8,350 nt of DNA from Bacteroidia bacterium (GTDB taxonomy: Bacteria > Bacteroidota > Bacteroidia > Bacteroidales > Dysgonomonadaceae). Below, one piece after another: positions 1-6,972 of this stretch (positions within the stretch are counted from its first letter, which is position 1; every line of letters starts with the position of its first letter). The translations under genes were made by a program, and so were the position numbers. The stretch spans positions 1 to 8,350 of the forward strand of contig JAUNRY010000088.1 of the NCBI GenBank assembly GCA_030539475.1, in the 5' to 3' direction. Under the pieces are notes generated by a model. The model ran no database searches, was not told the origin of the DNA, and worked only from the letters and a program-made list of their open reading frames with translations.

Positions 1-5
1 GGAGT

Positions 6-626
6 TCACACCGGCAAATAAATCAACTTCTTGGTATCGAAAAATGGTTCTGCAAAGTATGTACTGAGGGGAAACACTTCCACTTTGTTTTTAAACGGCG
101 AGAGTTCAGACGATAAATCTCCGCCTTTCAGGCAGATAATTCCGTTGGGAAGCGCGTTTTTCTGATCGGGAGAGATGTTTTTGCGTACAATTTTCACTAA
201 ATCGGGCAACGGCATCACGGCACGGCTTACAACGAAGTCGAATTTTCGTTTTTCGTTTTCCATGCGCGTGTGCGCAAATTCTACATTTTGCAGGCCGATG
301 GCTTGCGAAACTTCGCGGGCAACTTTCACTTTTTTCCCGATACTGTCTAACAACAAAAAACTGACTTCGGGGAAAAATATGGCGAGCGGTACGCCGGGAA
401 ATCCGCCGCCGGTGCCTACATCCATAAGCGATGTTGCGGGTTGAAAACGGATGTATTTTGCGATAGCGAGCGAATGCAACACGTGGTGAAGGTAAAGGTT
501 ATCGATATCCTTGCGCGATATAACGTTTATTTTAGCATTCCAATGGGAATACAAATCGAAAAGTGCGCTAAACTGCTCTTGTTGTTTCGCGGAAAGAAAG
601 GGAAAATAATGATTGATGAGGTTCAC
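6..626 (-). CDS. rsmG: 16S rRNA (guanine527-N7)-methyltransferase RsmG (GidB)
   Basis: RsmG uses S-adenosylmethionine to methylate N7 of G527 in 16S rRNA of the small ribosomal subunit, in the cytoplasm. The 206-residue length is normal for the family. Visible motifs are NVISRKD (residues 34-40), the glycine-rich SAM-binding loop DVGTGGGFPG (69-78), the acidic end of the next strand LLLD (91-94), and FVVSRAV (131-137), which carries the conserved SR of RsmG. NALPNG and LKGGD (158-170) are typical of Bacteroidales copies. The start is GTG at 626-624. It shares one base with the TAG stop of the upstream lipoprotein gene (TAGTG), so translation is probably coupled to that gene. Upstream in this frame there is no ATG before the sequence diverges from known RsmG N-termini, and MNLINHYFP resembles the usual Bacteroidales start. 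No Shine-Dalgarno sequence is seen. The stop is TGA, five bases from the window edge. The identification is very secure. Confidence 0.97.
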   Translation of the reverse strand: MNLINHYFPFLSAKQQEQFSALFDLYSHWNAKINVISRKDIDNLYLHHVLHSLAIAKYIRFQPATSLMDVGTGGGFPGVPLAIFFPEVSFLLLDSIGKKVKVAREVSQAIGLQNVEFAHTRMENEKRKFDFVVSRAVMPLPDLVKIVRKNISPDQKNALPNGIICLKGGDLSSELSPFKNKVEVFPLSTYFAEPFFDTKKLIYLPV

Positions 627-1528
627 TACAGCCGGGATAGTTTTAATGCGATGGAATTTTCGCGCAACAACGGACGAATGACGTTGTAAGGAATAAAAAT
701 TTCGGGCACGGGAAGTTGATAGGCGGAATATTCTCCCTTGTTGAACGTGTAGATTATCCCTTTATCGGTGAGGAGAAAATTTTTGTTTGGCAGAATTTCA
801 TCGATACCGAAAAAACCCAAGTCTTCGAGTTCGCGAATCGATCGCACATTGTTCGCTTCAAACAGCGCATCCTGAATTATGGAACGCAGCGCCACGTCGT
901 ATCCGGCCGAAAAAATATCGGCCTCGCCCAACAGCTCGGCAGTTGAAAGATCAAGCACATAATTCTTAACGGTTTCGTACGACAAACGGCCGCCTTTATT
1001 ATTGACCTGCCTTACCCGATACGAAATTATGCCGTATTGATTATAAACAATGGAGTCTGACAGATTTTCGTAATAAGAATAGAAAACTTCGGGAAGATGA
1101 GCGTTATCCTCGTCGCTAAAATACAATTCATCCAGGTTTTCTATATGTGCCTGAGATGGACGGTTGACGATATAAATTTCCGCGTCGTTTTTATAGTTTT
1201 CTATGTAGTTTTTAATATAGCTGTCCACAGCGTCATCAACGGACAAACTATCGTAATTCAGTCCCAGAACCGTTGTTACAAATACATTTTGGACGGCCTG
1301 CGTGTTGAAGCCGGTTATGTTTTTCGGATAAACAAAGTTCAACGTCAGGTTACACGATGGATTTTCGGGATTATTATCCAGAAAGTGCTGTTTTTCTCTG
1401 CTTATCGTATCAAACTCTACCCCATTATCGGCTTTAAACATGCTTCTCTTGTTATTGTCGCAAGATAAGAACGATAAAACAAGCAGAATAGCCGCCATGG
1501 ATGAATACGCGAGTACCTTTTTTTCCAT
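626..1528 (-). CDS. DUF3298 (RsiV-like) domain lipoprotein
   Basis: This is a predicted 300-residue exported lipoprotein of unknown function. I chose the ATG at 1528. It gives a short basic N-terminus (MEKK), a hydrophobic stretch (about residues 5-21) and a lipobox-like LSFLSC ending at Cys23. An in-frame ATG at 1576 would add 16 residues but lies upstream of the likely promoter. The lipobox is imperfect (Phe at -3, Leu at -2). The mature protein starts CDNNKRS. The middle part, with IISYRV, then GG, then NYVLDLSTAELL and a following ADIF, fits the DUF4163 pattern. The C-terminal part (about 250-292) has FLLTDKGIIYTFN, then YSAYQLPVPEIFIPY, then IRPLL, which fits DUF3298. This fold is shared with the extracytoplasmic domain of the anti-sigma factor RsiV, but no sigma-factor gene or cytoplasmic anti-sigma domain is present here. 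It overlaps rsmG by one base and is probably co-transcribed with it. Family assignment is good; the role is unknown. Confidence 0.85.
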   Translation of the reverse strand: MEKKVLAYSSMAAILLVLSFLSCDNNKRSMFKADNGVEFDTISREKQHFLDNNPENPSCNLTLNFVYPKNITGFNTQAVQNVFVTTVLGLNYDSLSVDDAVDSYIKNYIENYKNDAEIYIVNRPSQAHIENLDELYFSDEDNAHLPEVFYSYYENLSDSIVYNQYGIISYRVRQVNNKGGRLSYETVKNYVLDLSTAELLGEADIFSAGYDVALRSIIQDALFEANNVRSIRELEDLGFFGIDEILPNKNFLLTDKGIIYTFNKGEYSAYQLPVPEIFIPYNVIRPLLRENSIALKLSRL

Positions 1529-1547
1529 ATTATTAATAATAGATATG

Positions 1548-1555
1548 CAAATATA
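1548..1555 (-). promoter_or_regulatory. Candidate Bacteroidetes -7 box for lipoprotein-rsmG unit
   Basis: The minus strand reads TATATTTG, a full match to the TAnnTTTG consensus of the primary Bacteroidetes sigma factor. Transcription would start near 1541, leaving a leader of about 13 bases before the ATG at 1528. No TTTG -33 box is seen at the usual distance (about 19-20 bases), so this is a moderate call. It lies downstream of the cydB terminator, as expected for a separate transcript. Confidence 0.45.
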
Positions 1556-1589
1556 AGCAAATTTATTTGGCTTCATGGCTCATATACAC

Positions 1590-1620
1590 AAAAAAGAGAA
1601 TGCAAAACATTCTCTTTTTT
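1590..1620 (-). terminator. Intrinsic terminator after cydB
   Basis: This is a perfect 13-bp inverted repeat (AAAAAAGAGAATG at 1590-1602 and CATTCTCTTTTTT at 1608-1620) around a 5-base loop, CAAAA. On the minus strand the stem ends in six T residues. It lies about 42 bases past the cydB stop, so it should end the cydAB transcript. The mirrored T run on the other strand would allow bidirectional action, but no rightward gene lies nearby. Confidence 0.85.
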
Positions 1621-1661
1621 TAATTCAACGCGTATCTAAAGCCTAATGGCTGAAATCTAAT

Positions 1662-2819
1662 TCAATACTTGTGCCCATCCTCATCCAAATCTTCGAGTTT
1701 AAGTTTTTTCCTTTCAAGCGCTCTCCACGCGTAAACAATGTAAGCAATTACGAAGGGAACAATCAATGAAACAATGGACATTGCCATTAACGTAAACTCG
1801 CTCGACGAAGAGTTTTGCACCGTAAGTGAACTCTGCAAGTTGGTATAAGACGGATAATAAGCCGTGTTGTTATATCCGGCAAGCAAAAACAACATGGTTA
1901 CGGTTACCACCGTACCTGCTCCGGCAAACCAAATGCCGTTGTTGTACGATTTTTTAAGCACCGTACCAAAAATTCCCCACAGCACCAACACAACTCCCAC
2001 AAGGAAAAGCACCAGCACAACGGGCATTTCAATTAAATTATGGAAATATTTGTAGGGTTGCATGAAAATTTCGTTGGTTTCGGGATTCACGGCGTAGCCA
2101 TCAGACAACAGCGTCCAAATAAGGAACGCAAGAAAGAACACCACAAACGGAACGCCATTGTATAAGGTGTATTTGCGCGAACGCTCCACCAATACATCGT
2201 GATGCAGACGATTTATAAAAAATAAACTCGCCAGTGTTCTTGCCAGAAAAAACACAGCCAAGCCCAGACACCAGTTGCGGAAATTACCCAATGCTTCGAG
2301 GCCGTGAAACGGATTGTCCCATCCGCTCATCACCATACTCCCGGTTGTGCTGAAATTCACTATGTTGGCTTTATTGATGGAAAATTCAGATCCGGTGAAA
2401 AAAGTAGCTACCGCAACGCCCAGTACGAACGTGCCCACCAAGCCGTTAAATAACAGGAAATTGCGATAAGTTCTCGCACCGAAGATATTGCCCGGTTTCG
2501 ATTGAAACTCATACGATACCGCTTGCAATACAAACGAGAACAAAAGCAACATCCACACCCAATACGCGCCTCCGAAACTGGTGGCGTAAAACACCGGAAA
2601 CGACGCAAAAAACGCCCCTCCAAACGTTACCAGCGTGGTAAACGTATATTCCCATTTTCGCCCCAGGGCATTAACCAGGAGTTTTTTTTCGTCTTCGGTT
2701 TTCCCTAACGTGCCCAATATCGATTGCCCGCCTTGCACATAGAGCAGAAAAACCAGCAATCCGGCAAGCAGCGACACAATAAACCACCAGTAATTTTGAA
2801 GAAATTCGTGTGTAATCAT
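1662..2819 (-). CDS. cydB: Cytochrome bd quinol oxidase subunit II (CydB)
   Basis: CydB is the membrane partner of CydA in cytochrome bd, which oxidises quinol and reduces oxygen to water in the inner membrane. The 385-residue length is normal. The start MITHEFLQNYWW matches the usual CydB start with the WW pair at 11-12. About eight or nine membrane segments are visible (near 10-28, 60-80, 86-104, 118-142, 180-203, 222-240, 264-288, 296-316 and 342-366). TTLVTFGGAFFASFP (61-75) matches the second conserved block, and EMPVVLV (264-270) and AGYNNTAYYPS (314-324) are conserved in the later half. Where E. coli CydB has DGFD (26-29) this protein has QGGQ (29-32), and Glu57 takes the place of Asp58; as I recall, both are usual in Bacteroidales. 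The ATG start follows cydA by 45 bases and is preceded by a run of A residues rather than a Shine-Dalgarno sequence. The C-terminus is charged and cytoplasmic-looking. Confidence 0.97.
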   Translation of the reverse strand: MITHEFLQNYWWFIVSLLAGLLVFLLYVQGGQSILGTLGKTEDEKKLLVNALGRKWEYTFTTLVTFGGAFFASFPVFYATSFGGAYWVWMLLLFSFVLQAVSYEFQSKPGNIFGARTYRNFLLFNGLVGTFVLGVAVATFFTGSEFSINKANIVNFSTTGSMVMSGWDNPFHGLEALGNFRNWCLGLAVFFLARTLASLFFINRLHHDVLVERSRKYTLYNGVPFVVFFLAFLIWTLLSDGYAVNPETNEIFMQPYKYFHNLIEMPVVLVLFLVGVVLVLWGIFGTVLKKSYNNGIWFAGAGTVVTVTMLFLLAGYNNTAYYPSYTNLQSSLTVQNSSSSEFTLMAMSIVSLIVPFVIAYIVYAWRALERKKLKLEDLDEDGHKY

Positions 2820-2864
2820 AATCGTTGTAATCTTTTTTTTTGTAAAACTTCTCTTAATGTAAAA

Positions 2865-4427
2865 TTATTGGGGTTCCGATGCCAGCGGATCAGGCCCTTT
2901 CTTTATCTGTTTTGTCATAATTGTGATGTTGGCAATAAGTAAGCCCGTAAAAATCAGCATAAAAATCACCAACGTGGCAATAATGTTTCCCGTAGAAACA
3001 CCCGATATGGCGGCGCGCACGGGCAAAATATCCTGAATAGTCCACGGTTGGCGTCCAAATTCCGCAACCAGCCAGCCGAGCTGTGTAGCAAGATACGCCA
3101 GCCCGATACTCCACAACCCAACGTGTTGCAGCCATTTGGTTTGATGCAGTTTCTTTTTCCGGTGGAAGAAGATGATTACGGCGAAAAACAAAATGAAATA
3201 TCCGCCAATCATCACCATCAGGTGGAAAGCGTAAAAGGTAACGCCCACCGGCGGAATCATCTCTGTTTCCGAATCGAGAAACGCGTAGCCGAAATACTTG
3301 AAATTTTCTTTCACCACCATTTCGTGGTTTGCCGCGTCGGTATCGCGTCCTTCCTGCTTAGCCACTCCATAATCGGACAGCGCCTGATGGGCAATTTTTC
3401 CGCGTTCGCGCATTTCATTGAACGATAGCGCCGCAGTGCCGTCGGGAAGCGTATATCCGCCTTCCACAATATCTTTGATGCCGGGCACAAAAGCATAGGC
3501 ATCACGATATCCCATCAGTGAAAGCAGATTGGGGATTTCCACTTTAAAAAAGTAAGGGTTAACCTCGTCGTTAAACGCTTTTTTATTCGGATTCAACACC
3601 CCCACGGCAACCAGCCCGGCGCCTTGCTGACCCTCGTAAAGGCCTTCCATGGCGGCCAGTTTCATCGGTTGTTTTTGTGTAACTTCGTAAGCGGAACCGT
3701 CGCCCGTGAGCGCGGTCAGCAAAAATGCCACAAGGCCGAAAATAGCGCCTATTTTAATGCTTCGGAGGGCAAAATCGATGTGTCTTTTGCGAATGAGGTA
3801 CCAGCAGCCGACACCCACCACAAATGCCGCACCCACACCCCACGATGAGGTAACGGTATGGAAGAATTTATTAACCGCCACGGGCGAGAAAGCAACGGCC
3901 CAGAAATCGGTCATTTCGTTTCGCATTGTTTCGGGGTTAAATTCCATTCCCACGGGATATTGCATCCACGCGTTGGCAACCAAAATCCAGAATGCCGATA
4001 GCGTAGCGCCCGTTATGGTGAGCCACGTGGCGGTAAGGTGTACGCCTTTGCTCACACGGCTCCAGCCGAAAAGCATGATGGAGATAAACGTGGCTTCGAG
4101 AAAGAAAGCCAAAATACCTTCAATGGCGAGGGGTGCGCCAAAAATATCGCCCACGAACAAACTGTAGTTCGACCAGTTGGTTCCGAACTGGAACTCCATG
4201 ATAATTCCCGTTGCCACCCCAATGGCAAAGTTGATAGCGAAGAGTGTTTGCCAGAATTTGGCGGTATGTTTCCATTTTTCGTCGCCCGTTCTCACGTAAA
4301 TGGTTTCCATAATTGCCATAATCACTCCCAACCCCAACGTGAGGGGAACAAAAATCCAGTGATACATGGCCGTGAGTGCGAATTGCGCCCGCGCCCAATC
4401 TACTGCTGCAAGTGCTAATAATTCCAT
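2865..4427 (-). CDS. cydA: Cytochrome bd quinol oxidase subunit I (CydA)
   Basis: CydA holds the quinol site and hemes b558, b595 and d of cytochrome bd, a high-affinity oxygen reductase often used at low oxygen. At 520 residues it has the length of the long Q-loop type. By comparison with E. coli numbering (remembered, mostly offset by +4), His23 fits the His19 heme ligand, Glu103 and Glu111 fit Glu99 and Glu107, and His190 fits the His186 ligand of b558. Lys256 and Glu261 in KLAAMEG fit quinol-site Lys252 and Glu257, and Met404 fits ligand Met393. The GW..AE.GRQPW block is at 451-462. Nine membrane segments can be placed (near 14-40, 56-80, 97-122, 130-155, 190-212, 222-242, 397-420, 434-456 and 480-505). 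The Q-loop spans about 243-396. At the position of E. coli Arg391 there is His402. The ATG start is preceded by an A-rich stretch. It sits between the DUF3467 gene and cydB. Confidence 0.98.
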   Translation of the reverse strand: MELLALAAVDWARAQFALTAMYHWIFVPLTLGLGVIMAIMETIYVRTGDEKWKHTAKFWQTLFAINFAIGVATGIIMEFQFGTNWSNYSLFVGDIFGAPLAIEGILAFFLEATFISIMLFGWSRVSKGVHLTATWLTITGATLSAFWILVANAWMQYPVGMEFNPETMRNEMTDFWAVAFSPVAVNKFFHTVTSSWGVGAAFVVGVGCWYLIRKRHIDFALRSIKIGAIFGLVAFLLTALTGDGSAYEVTQKQPMKLAAMEGLYEGQQGAGLVAVGVLNPNKKAFNDEVNPYFFKVEIPNLLSLMGYRDAYAFVPGIKDIVEGGYTLPDGTAALSFNEMRERGKIAHQALSDYGVAKQEGRDTDAANHEMVVKENFKYFGYAFLDSETEMIPPVGVTFYAFHLMVMIGGYFILFFAVIIFFHRKKKLHQTKWLQHVGLWSIGLAYLATQLGWLVAEFGRQPWTIQDILPVRAAISGVSTGNIIATLVIFMLIFTGLLIANITIMTKQIKKGPDPLASEPQ

Positions 4428-4510
4428 AAATTCATATTTTTTTTAAAATGTTGCGAATTCTTGTTGTTTTTCTTTATTTATCAGTTGTTTACGCACGCTC
4501 CTTCATCAGG

Positions 4511-4822
4511 CTATGCTTGCCCCATTCCGCCAATGGGAGGCAGAAATCCGGGATTTTCGTTGTTTACCGCAATGCTTCCGTTCATCTTTTCAAACTTATC
4601 TATATTGTCTCTTAACGCCAACAGGAGCCTTTTAGCGTGTTCCGGCGTGAGAATGATGCGCGATTTAACTTTTGCTTTGGGAATACCCGGCACAATTCGC
4701 ACGAAGTCTATCACAAATTCCGATGAGGAGTGCGATATGATGGCTAAATTGGAATACGTTCCCTGCGCAATTTCTTCTGTGAGTTCTATTTGAATTTGAT
4801 TATCGTTGTTTAAATTTTCCAT
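4511..4822 (-). CDS. DUF3467 domain protein
   Basis: This is a small protein of 103 residues that belongs to DUF3467, a conserved family of unknown function common in Bacteroidota. The core motifs, counted from the ATG at 4822, are QIQIELTEEIAQGTYSNLAI (about 9-28), HSSSEFVIDFVR (31-42), PGIPKAKVKSRI (45-56) and LTPEHAKRLLLALRDN (58-73). The tail is rich in Gly and Pro (PGFLPPIGGMGQA). It has no signal peptide and no membrane segment, so it is probably cytoplasmic. A TTG at 4828 could add two residues, but the ATG is preferred. The gene is followed after 83 bases by cydA, with no terminator between, so it is probably the first gene of a DUF3467-cydA-cydB transcript. The adjacency does not prove a role in respiration, and I do not assign a function. 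Confidence 0.9.
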   Translation of the reverse strand: MENLNNDNQIQIELTEEIAQGTYSNLAIISHSSSEFVIDFVRIVPGIPKAKVKSRIILTPEHAKRLLLALRDNIDKFEKMNGSIAVNNENPGFLPPIGGMGQA

Positions 4823-4898
4823 TGACAAATAAAATCTAATATTGAGTATAGAAAAGATTAGTAAAGCAGAACAAAGAAATGTAAAAATTCTTAATCTA

Positions 4899-4906
4899 CA
4901 AAGTTA
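4899..4906 (-). promoter_or_regulatory. Candidate -7 box for DUF3467-cydAB
   Basis: The minus strand reads TAACTTTG, a full match to TAnnTTTG, lying between the ald terminator and the DUF3467 start. It would give a leader of about 70 bases. The -33 position holds only a weak ATTT. It is the best match in this intergenic region. No operator for an oxygen or redox regulator was recognised by eye. Confidence 0.4.
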
Positions 4907-4944
4907 ATTGGGGAAAGAAATAAGGAAATGTCCGATTTTAATCT

Positions 4945-4973
4945 AAAAATGTCCCATTCTTTGGGACATTTTT
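4945..4973 (-). terminator. Intrinsic terminator after ald
   Basis: This is a perfect 12-bp inverted repeat (AAAAATGTCCCA at 4945-4956 and TGGGACATTTTT at 4962-4973) with a 5-base loop. On the minus strand it ends in TTTTT, and it begins 24 bases after the ald stop codon. It separates ald from the DUF3467-cydAB unit. Confidence 0.88.
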
Positions 4974-4996
4974 TAAAAACGGTATTTTTTAACAAT

Positions 4997-6109
4997 TTAT
5001 TCTTTCAACTTTAGCGGCGAGTATGGCAAATCCAACGAGTCGGCAACTCCTTTGTAAACAAGATCGCCGTTAATCACGTTGAGGCCTTCGCGTAAATCGG
5101 GAAACTTTTTGCAGGCATCCACCCACCCCATTTCGGCCAGCCTGATAACATAGGGCAGCGTGGCATTGGTAAGCGCCCGCGTGGAGGTAATGGGTACCGC
5201 ACCGGGAATATTGGCCACGCAGTAATGCACTATTCCGTCTATTTCATATATGGGATTGGCATGAGTGGTGGGGCGCGTTGTCTCGAAACATCCGCCCTGA
5301 TCTACCGATACATCTACCAATACCGTTCCGGGCGCCATGTCGCGAAGCATATCGCGCGTAATCAGATGCGGGGCTTTGGCGCCGGGAATTAATGTGGCTC
5401 CGATGATAAGATCGGCTGTTTTTATCAAATCATGAATCATGAATTGGGTAGAATAAATAGTATCTACGTTTGGCGGCAAGGTTTCAGACAGGTAGCGAAG
5501 GCGGTTGAGATTTATATCCAGCAGTTTTACATTGGCGTTCATTCCGGCAGCCATTTGTGCGGCATTGTGCCCCACAATTCCAGCGCCTATAATTACTACT
5601 TCGGCCGGTTTCACGCCCGGAACTCCTCCCATTAAAACTCCCTTTCCGCCTTGCGGCCTTTCGAGATACTTGGCGCCTTGCTGAACCGACATACGGCCGG
5701 CCACTTCGCTCATGGGAGTCAGCAACGGAAGCGAGCGGTCTGCCGCCATTACCGTTTCGTAAGCAATACACACGGCGTTGCTCGCCATCATGGCTTCAGT
5801 AAGTTTTTTGCTCGATGCCAGGTGCAGATAAGTGAAAACAATCTGGTCTTTTTTAATGAGGTTGTATTCACTCTCGATAGGTTCCTTTACTTTTACTATC
5901 ATATCGGCCACATCGTACACCTCCGCGATGGTATCGAGCATAACCGCTCCCGCTTTGATATAACGCTCATCGGGAAGCTGGCTCTCTTTTCCAGCATTCT
6001 TTTGCATGAAAACCTGATGTCCCCGTTGCGTAAGTTCATAGACTCCGGCGGGTGTCATTGCTACCCTGCCCTCTTGTGGTTTAATTTCCTTTGGTATTCC
6101 AACTTTCAT
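4997..6109 (-). CDS. ald: Alanine dehydrogenase
   Basis: This enzyme catalyses the reversible NAD-dependent deamination of L-alanine to pyruvate and ammonia in the cytoplasm, linking amino-acid use, nitrogen and NADH balance. The 370-residue length is standard. The sequence aligns well with Mycobacterium tuberculosis Ald as I remember it. MKVGIPKEIK is at the N-terminus. Arg15 and Lys75 (in VKVKEP) fit the substrate-binding residues, His96 (in TYLHLASS) fits the catalytic His, and Asp270 (in SVDQGGCFE) fits the catalytic Asp. The NAD-binding loop is GAGIVG at 175-180, with Asp198 at the end of the following strand (LLDIN) for ribose binding. CVANIPGAVP and TSTRALTNATLPY (297-320) are family signatures. 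The ATG at 6109 begins the conserved N-terminus directly. The gene appears to be monocistronic, with its own terminator and an AT-rich upstream region shared with the divergent HD gene. Pyridine nucleotide transhydrogenase alpha is related but is excluded by length and by the DQGGCFE motif. Confidence 0.97.
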   Translation of the reverse strand: MKVGIPKEIKPQEGRVAMTPAGVYELTQRGHQVFMQKNAGKESQLPDERYIKAGAVMLDTIAEVYDVADMIVKVKEPIESEYNLIKKDQIVFTYLHLASSKKLTEAMMASNAVCIAYETVMAADRSLPLLTPMSEVAGRMSVQQGAKYLERPQGGKGVLMGGVPGVKPAEVVIIGAGIVGHNAAQMAAGMNANVKLLDINLNRLRYLSETLPPNVDTIYSTQFMIHDLIKTADLIIGATLIPGAKAPHLITRDMLRDMAPGTVLVDVSVDQGGCFETTRPTTHANPIYEIDGIVHYCVANIPGAVPITSTRALTNATLPYVIRLAEMGWVDACKKFPDLREGLNVINGDLVYKGVADSLDLPYSPLKLKE

Positions 6110-6209
6110 AATATATTTTTATTAATGGTTATTTTTAGATTGCTACGCTTTTGTATTTCAATTAATAGAGCATCTGTGTTCTGATGTCTGTTTCCCGTAA
6201 ATTATTTCA

Positions 6210-6241
6210 ATTGTAAAAGTAGTACAAAAAAAATAATTTTA
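6210..6241 (+). promoter_or_regulatory. Weak candidate promoter for HD gene in divergent region
   Basis: The region 6110-6378 between the divergent ald and HD genes is AT-rich and has no gene. On the plus strand ATTG (6210-6213) and TAATTTTA (6234-6241) are spaced by 20 bases, one base off each of the Bacteroidetes -33 (TTTG) and -7 (TAnnTTTG) consensus boxes. The leader would be about 130 bases. In such AT-rich sequence a match of this quality can occur by chance. No clear promoter for ald was found in the same region. Confidence 0.25.
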
Positions 6242-6378
6242 CGAAAAAATTATTCGAAAATCTCTCCAATTTTTACCGGGCAATGGCTGAAAGCAAAGCT
6301 TGATCAGTTTTTATCTCGAACAATGAACCTGCAACAAAATTCATTCTCGCTTGTTTTATCAATGAAAACCGCATAAGA

Positions 6379-6972
6379 ATGGACGATAGATTACAACAAC
6401 AACTCAATTTCATTATCGAAGTAGATAAACTAAAAAACGTTATCCGCAAAAATTTTCTTATAGACGATTCGCGGCGCGAAAACGTGGCCGAACATTCGTG
6501 GCACAGCATCTTACTGGCTCAGGTATTTTTCGAATACGCGGAGAACAAACACGAACTCGATTTGCTCCACATAGTGAAAATGATAACGATACACGATTTG
6601 GTGGAAATTTACGCCGGCGACACGTTCATGTTCGACGAGGAGGGCAATCAGGAAAAATTCAAAAGAGAAGACGAAGCCGCCGGAAGAATATTCGGGTTAC
6701 TACCTGAGGATCAGGCAAAGGAATTATACCGGTTGTGGCTGGAATTTGAACAAGAAAACACGCCCAATGCCATTTACGCCGTGGCCATCGATAAAATTAT
6801 GCCCGTGATGCTCAACACTTTTAGCCAAGGCACAAGCTGGCGCGAAGCATCCATTACCTCCGAAAATGTTTTCAACACCTTAAGCCTTATAAAAAAAGGG
6901 CCGGAAAAAATATGGGATCTTTTCTGTGAAATTGTAAAAATTGCCGAAGAAAAAGGCCATTTAAAGGGGTAG
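6379..6972 (+). CDS. HD-domain phosphohydrolase, YfbR/HDDC2-like (probable 5'-deoxynucleotidase)
   Basis: This is a 197-residue cytoplasmic HD-domain metal-dependent phosphohydrolase. The pattern RRENVAEHSWHS (32-43) supplies the first metal-binding His (His39). IHDLVEIYAGD (71-81) supplies the HD pair His72-Asp73, Glu76 and Asp81, and AIDKIMP (136-142) supplies the last Asp (Asp138). In E. coli YfbR the corresponding residues are His33, His68-Asp69, Glu72, Asp77 and Asp137, so all metal and catalytic positions appear to be present. That family removes phosphate from deoxynucleoside 5'-monophosphates, and the human HDDC2 group is similar. The exact substrate here is inferred. The ATG at 6379 gives a normal N-terminal helix, and no Shine-Dalgarno sequence is seen. 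It is divergent from ald and followed by 224 bases without a gene, so it is probably transcribed alone. No clear terminator was found after it. Confidence 0.88.
   Translation: MDDRLQQQLNFIIEVDKLKNVIRKNFLIDDSRRENVAEHSWHSILLAQVFFEYAENKHELDLLHIVKMITIHDLVEIYAGDTFMFDEEGNQEKFKREDEAAGRIFGLLPEDQAKELYRLWLEFEQENTPNAIYAVAIDKIMPVMLNTFSQGTSWREASITSENVFNTLSLIKKGPEKIWDLFCEIVKIAEEKGHLKG

Noticed and set aside
1097..1468. A 123-codon plus-strand frame opposite the lipoprotein gene
   Set aside because: It is rich in Val/Ile/Phe/Tyr only because it is antisense to the lipoprotein gene; it has no recognisable motif and no promoter or start context.
626..1528. RsiV-like domain taken as an anti-sigma factor
   Set aside because: The protein has a lipoprotein signal and no cytoplasmic anti-sigma domain, and no sigma-factor gene is adjacent. 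Only the DUF3298-type fold is shared.
3706..4167. A 153-codon open frame on the plus strand opposite cydA
   Set aside because: It is fully antisense to a clearly conserved part of cydA, has a composition typical of a shadow frame (rich in Ala, Lys and Thr) and resembles no known family.
5651..6184. A 177-codon open frame on the plus strand opposite the 5' half of ald
   Set aside because: It is antisense to the conserved Ald N-terminal and NAD-binding regions and shows no domain; its His/Arg/Phe-rich composition is that of a shadow frame.
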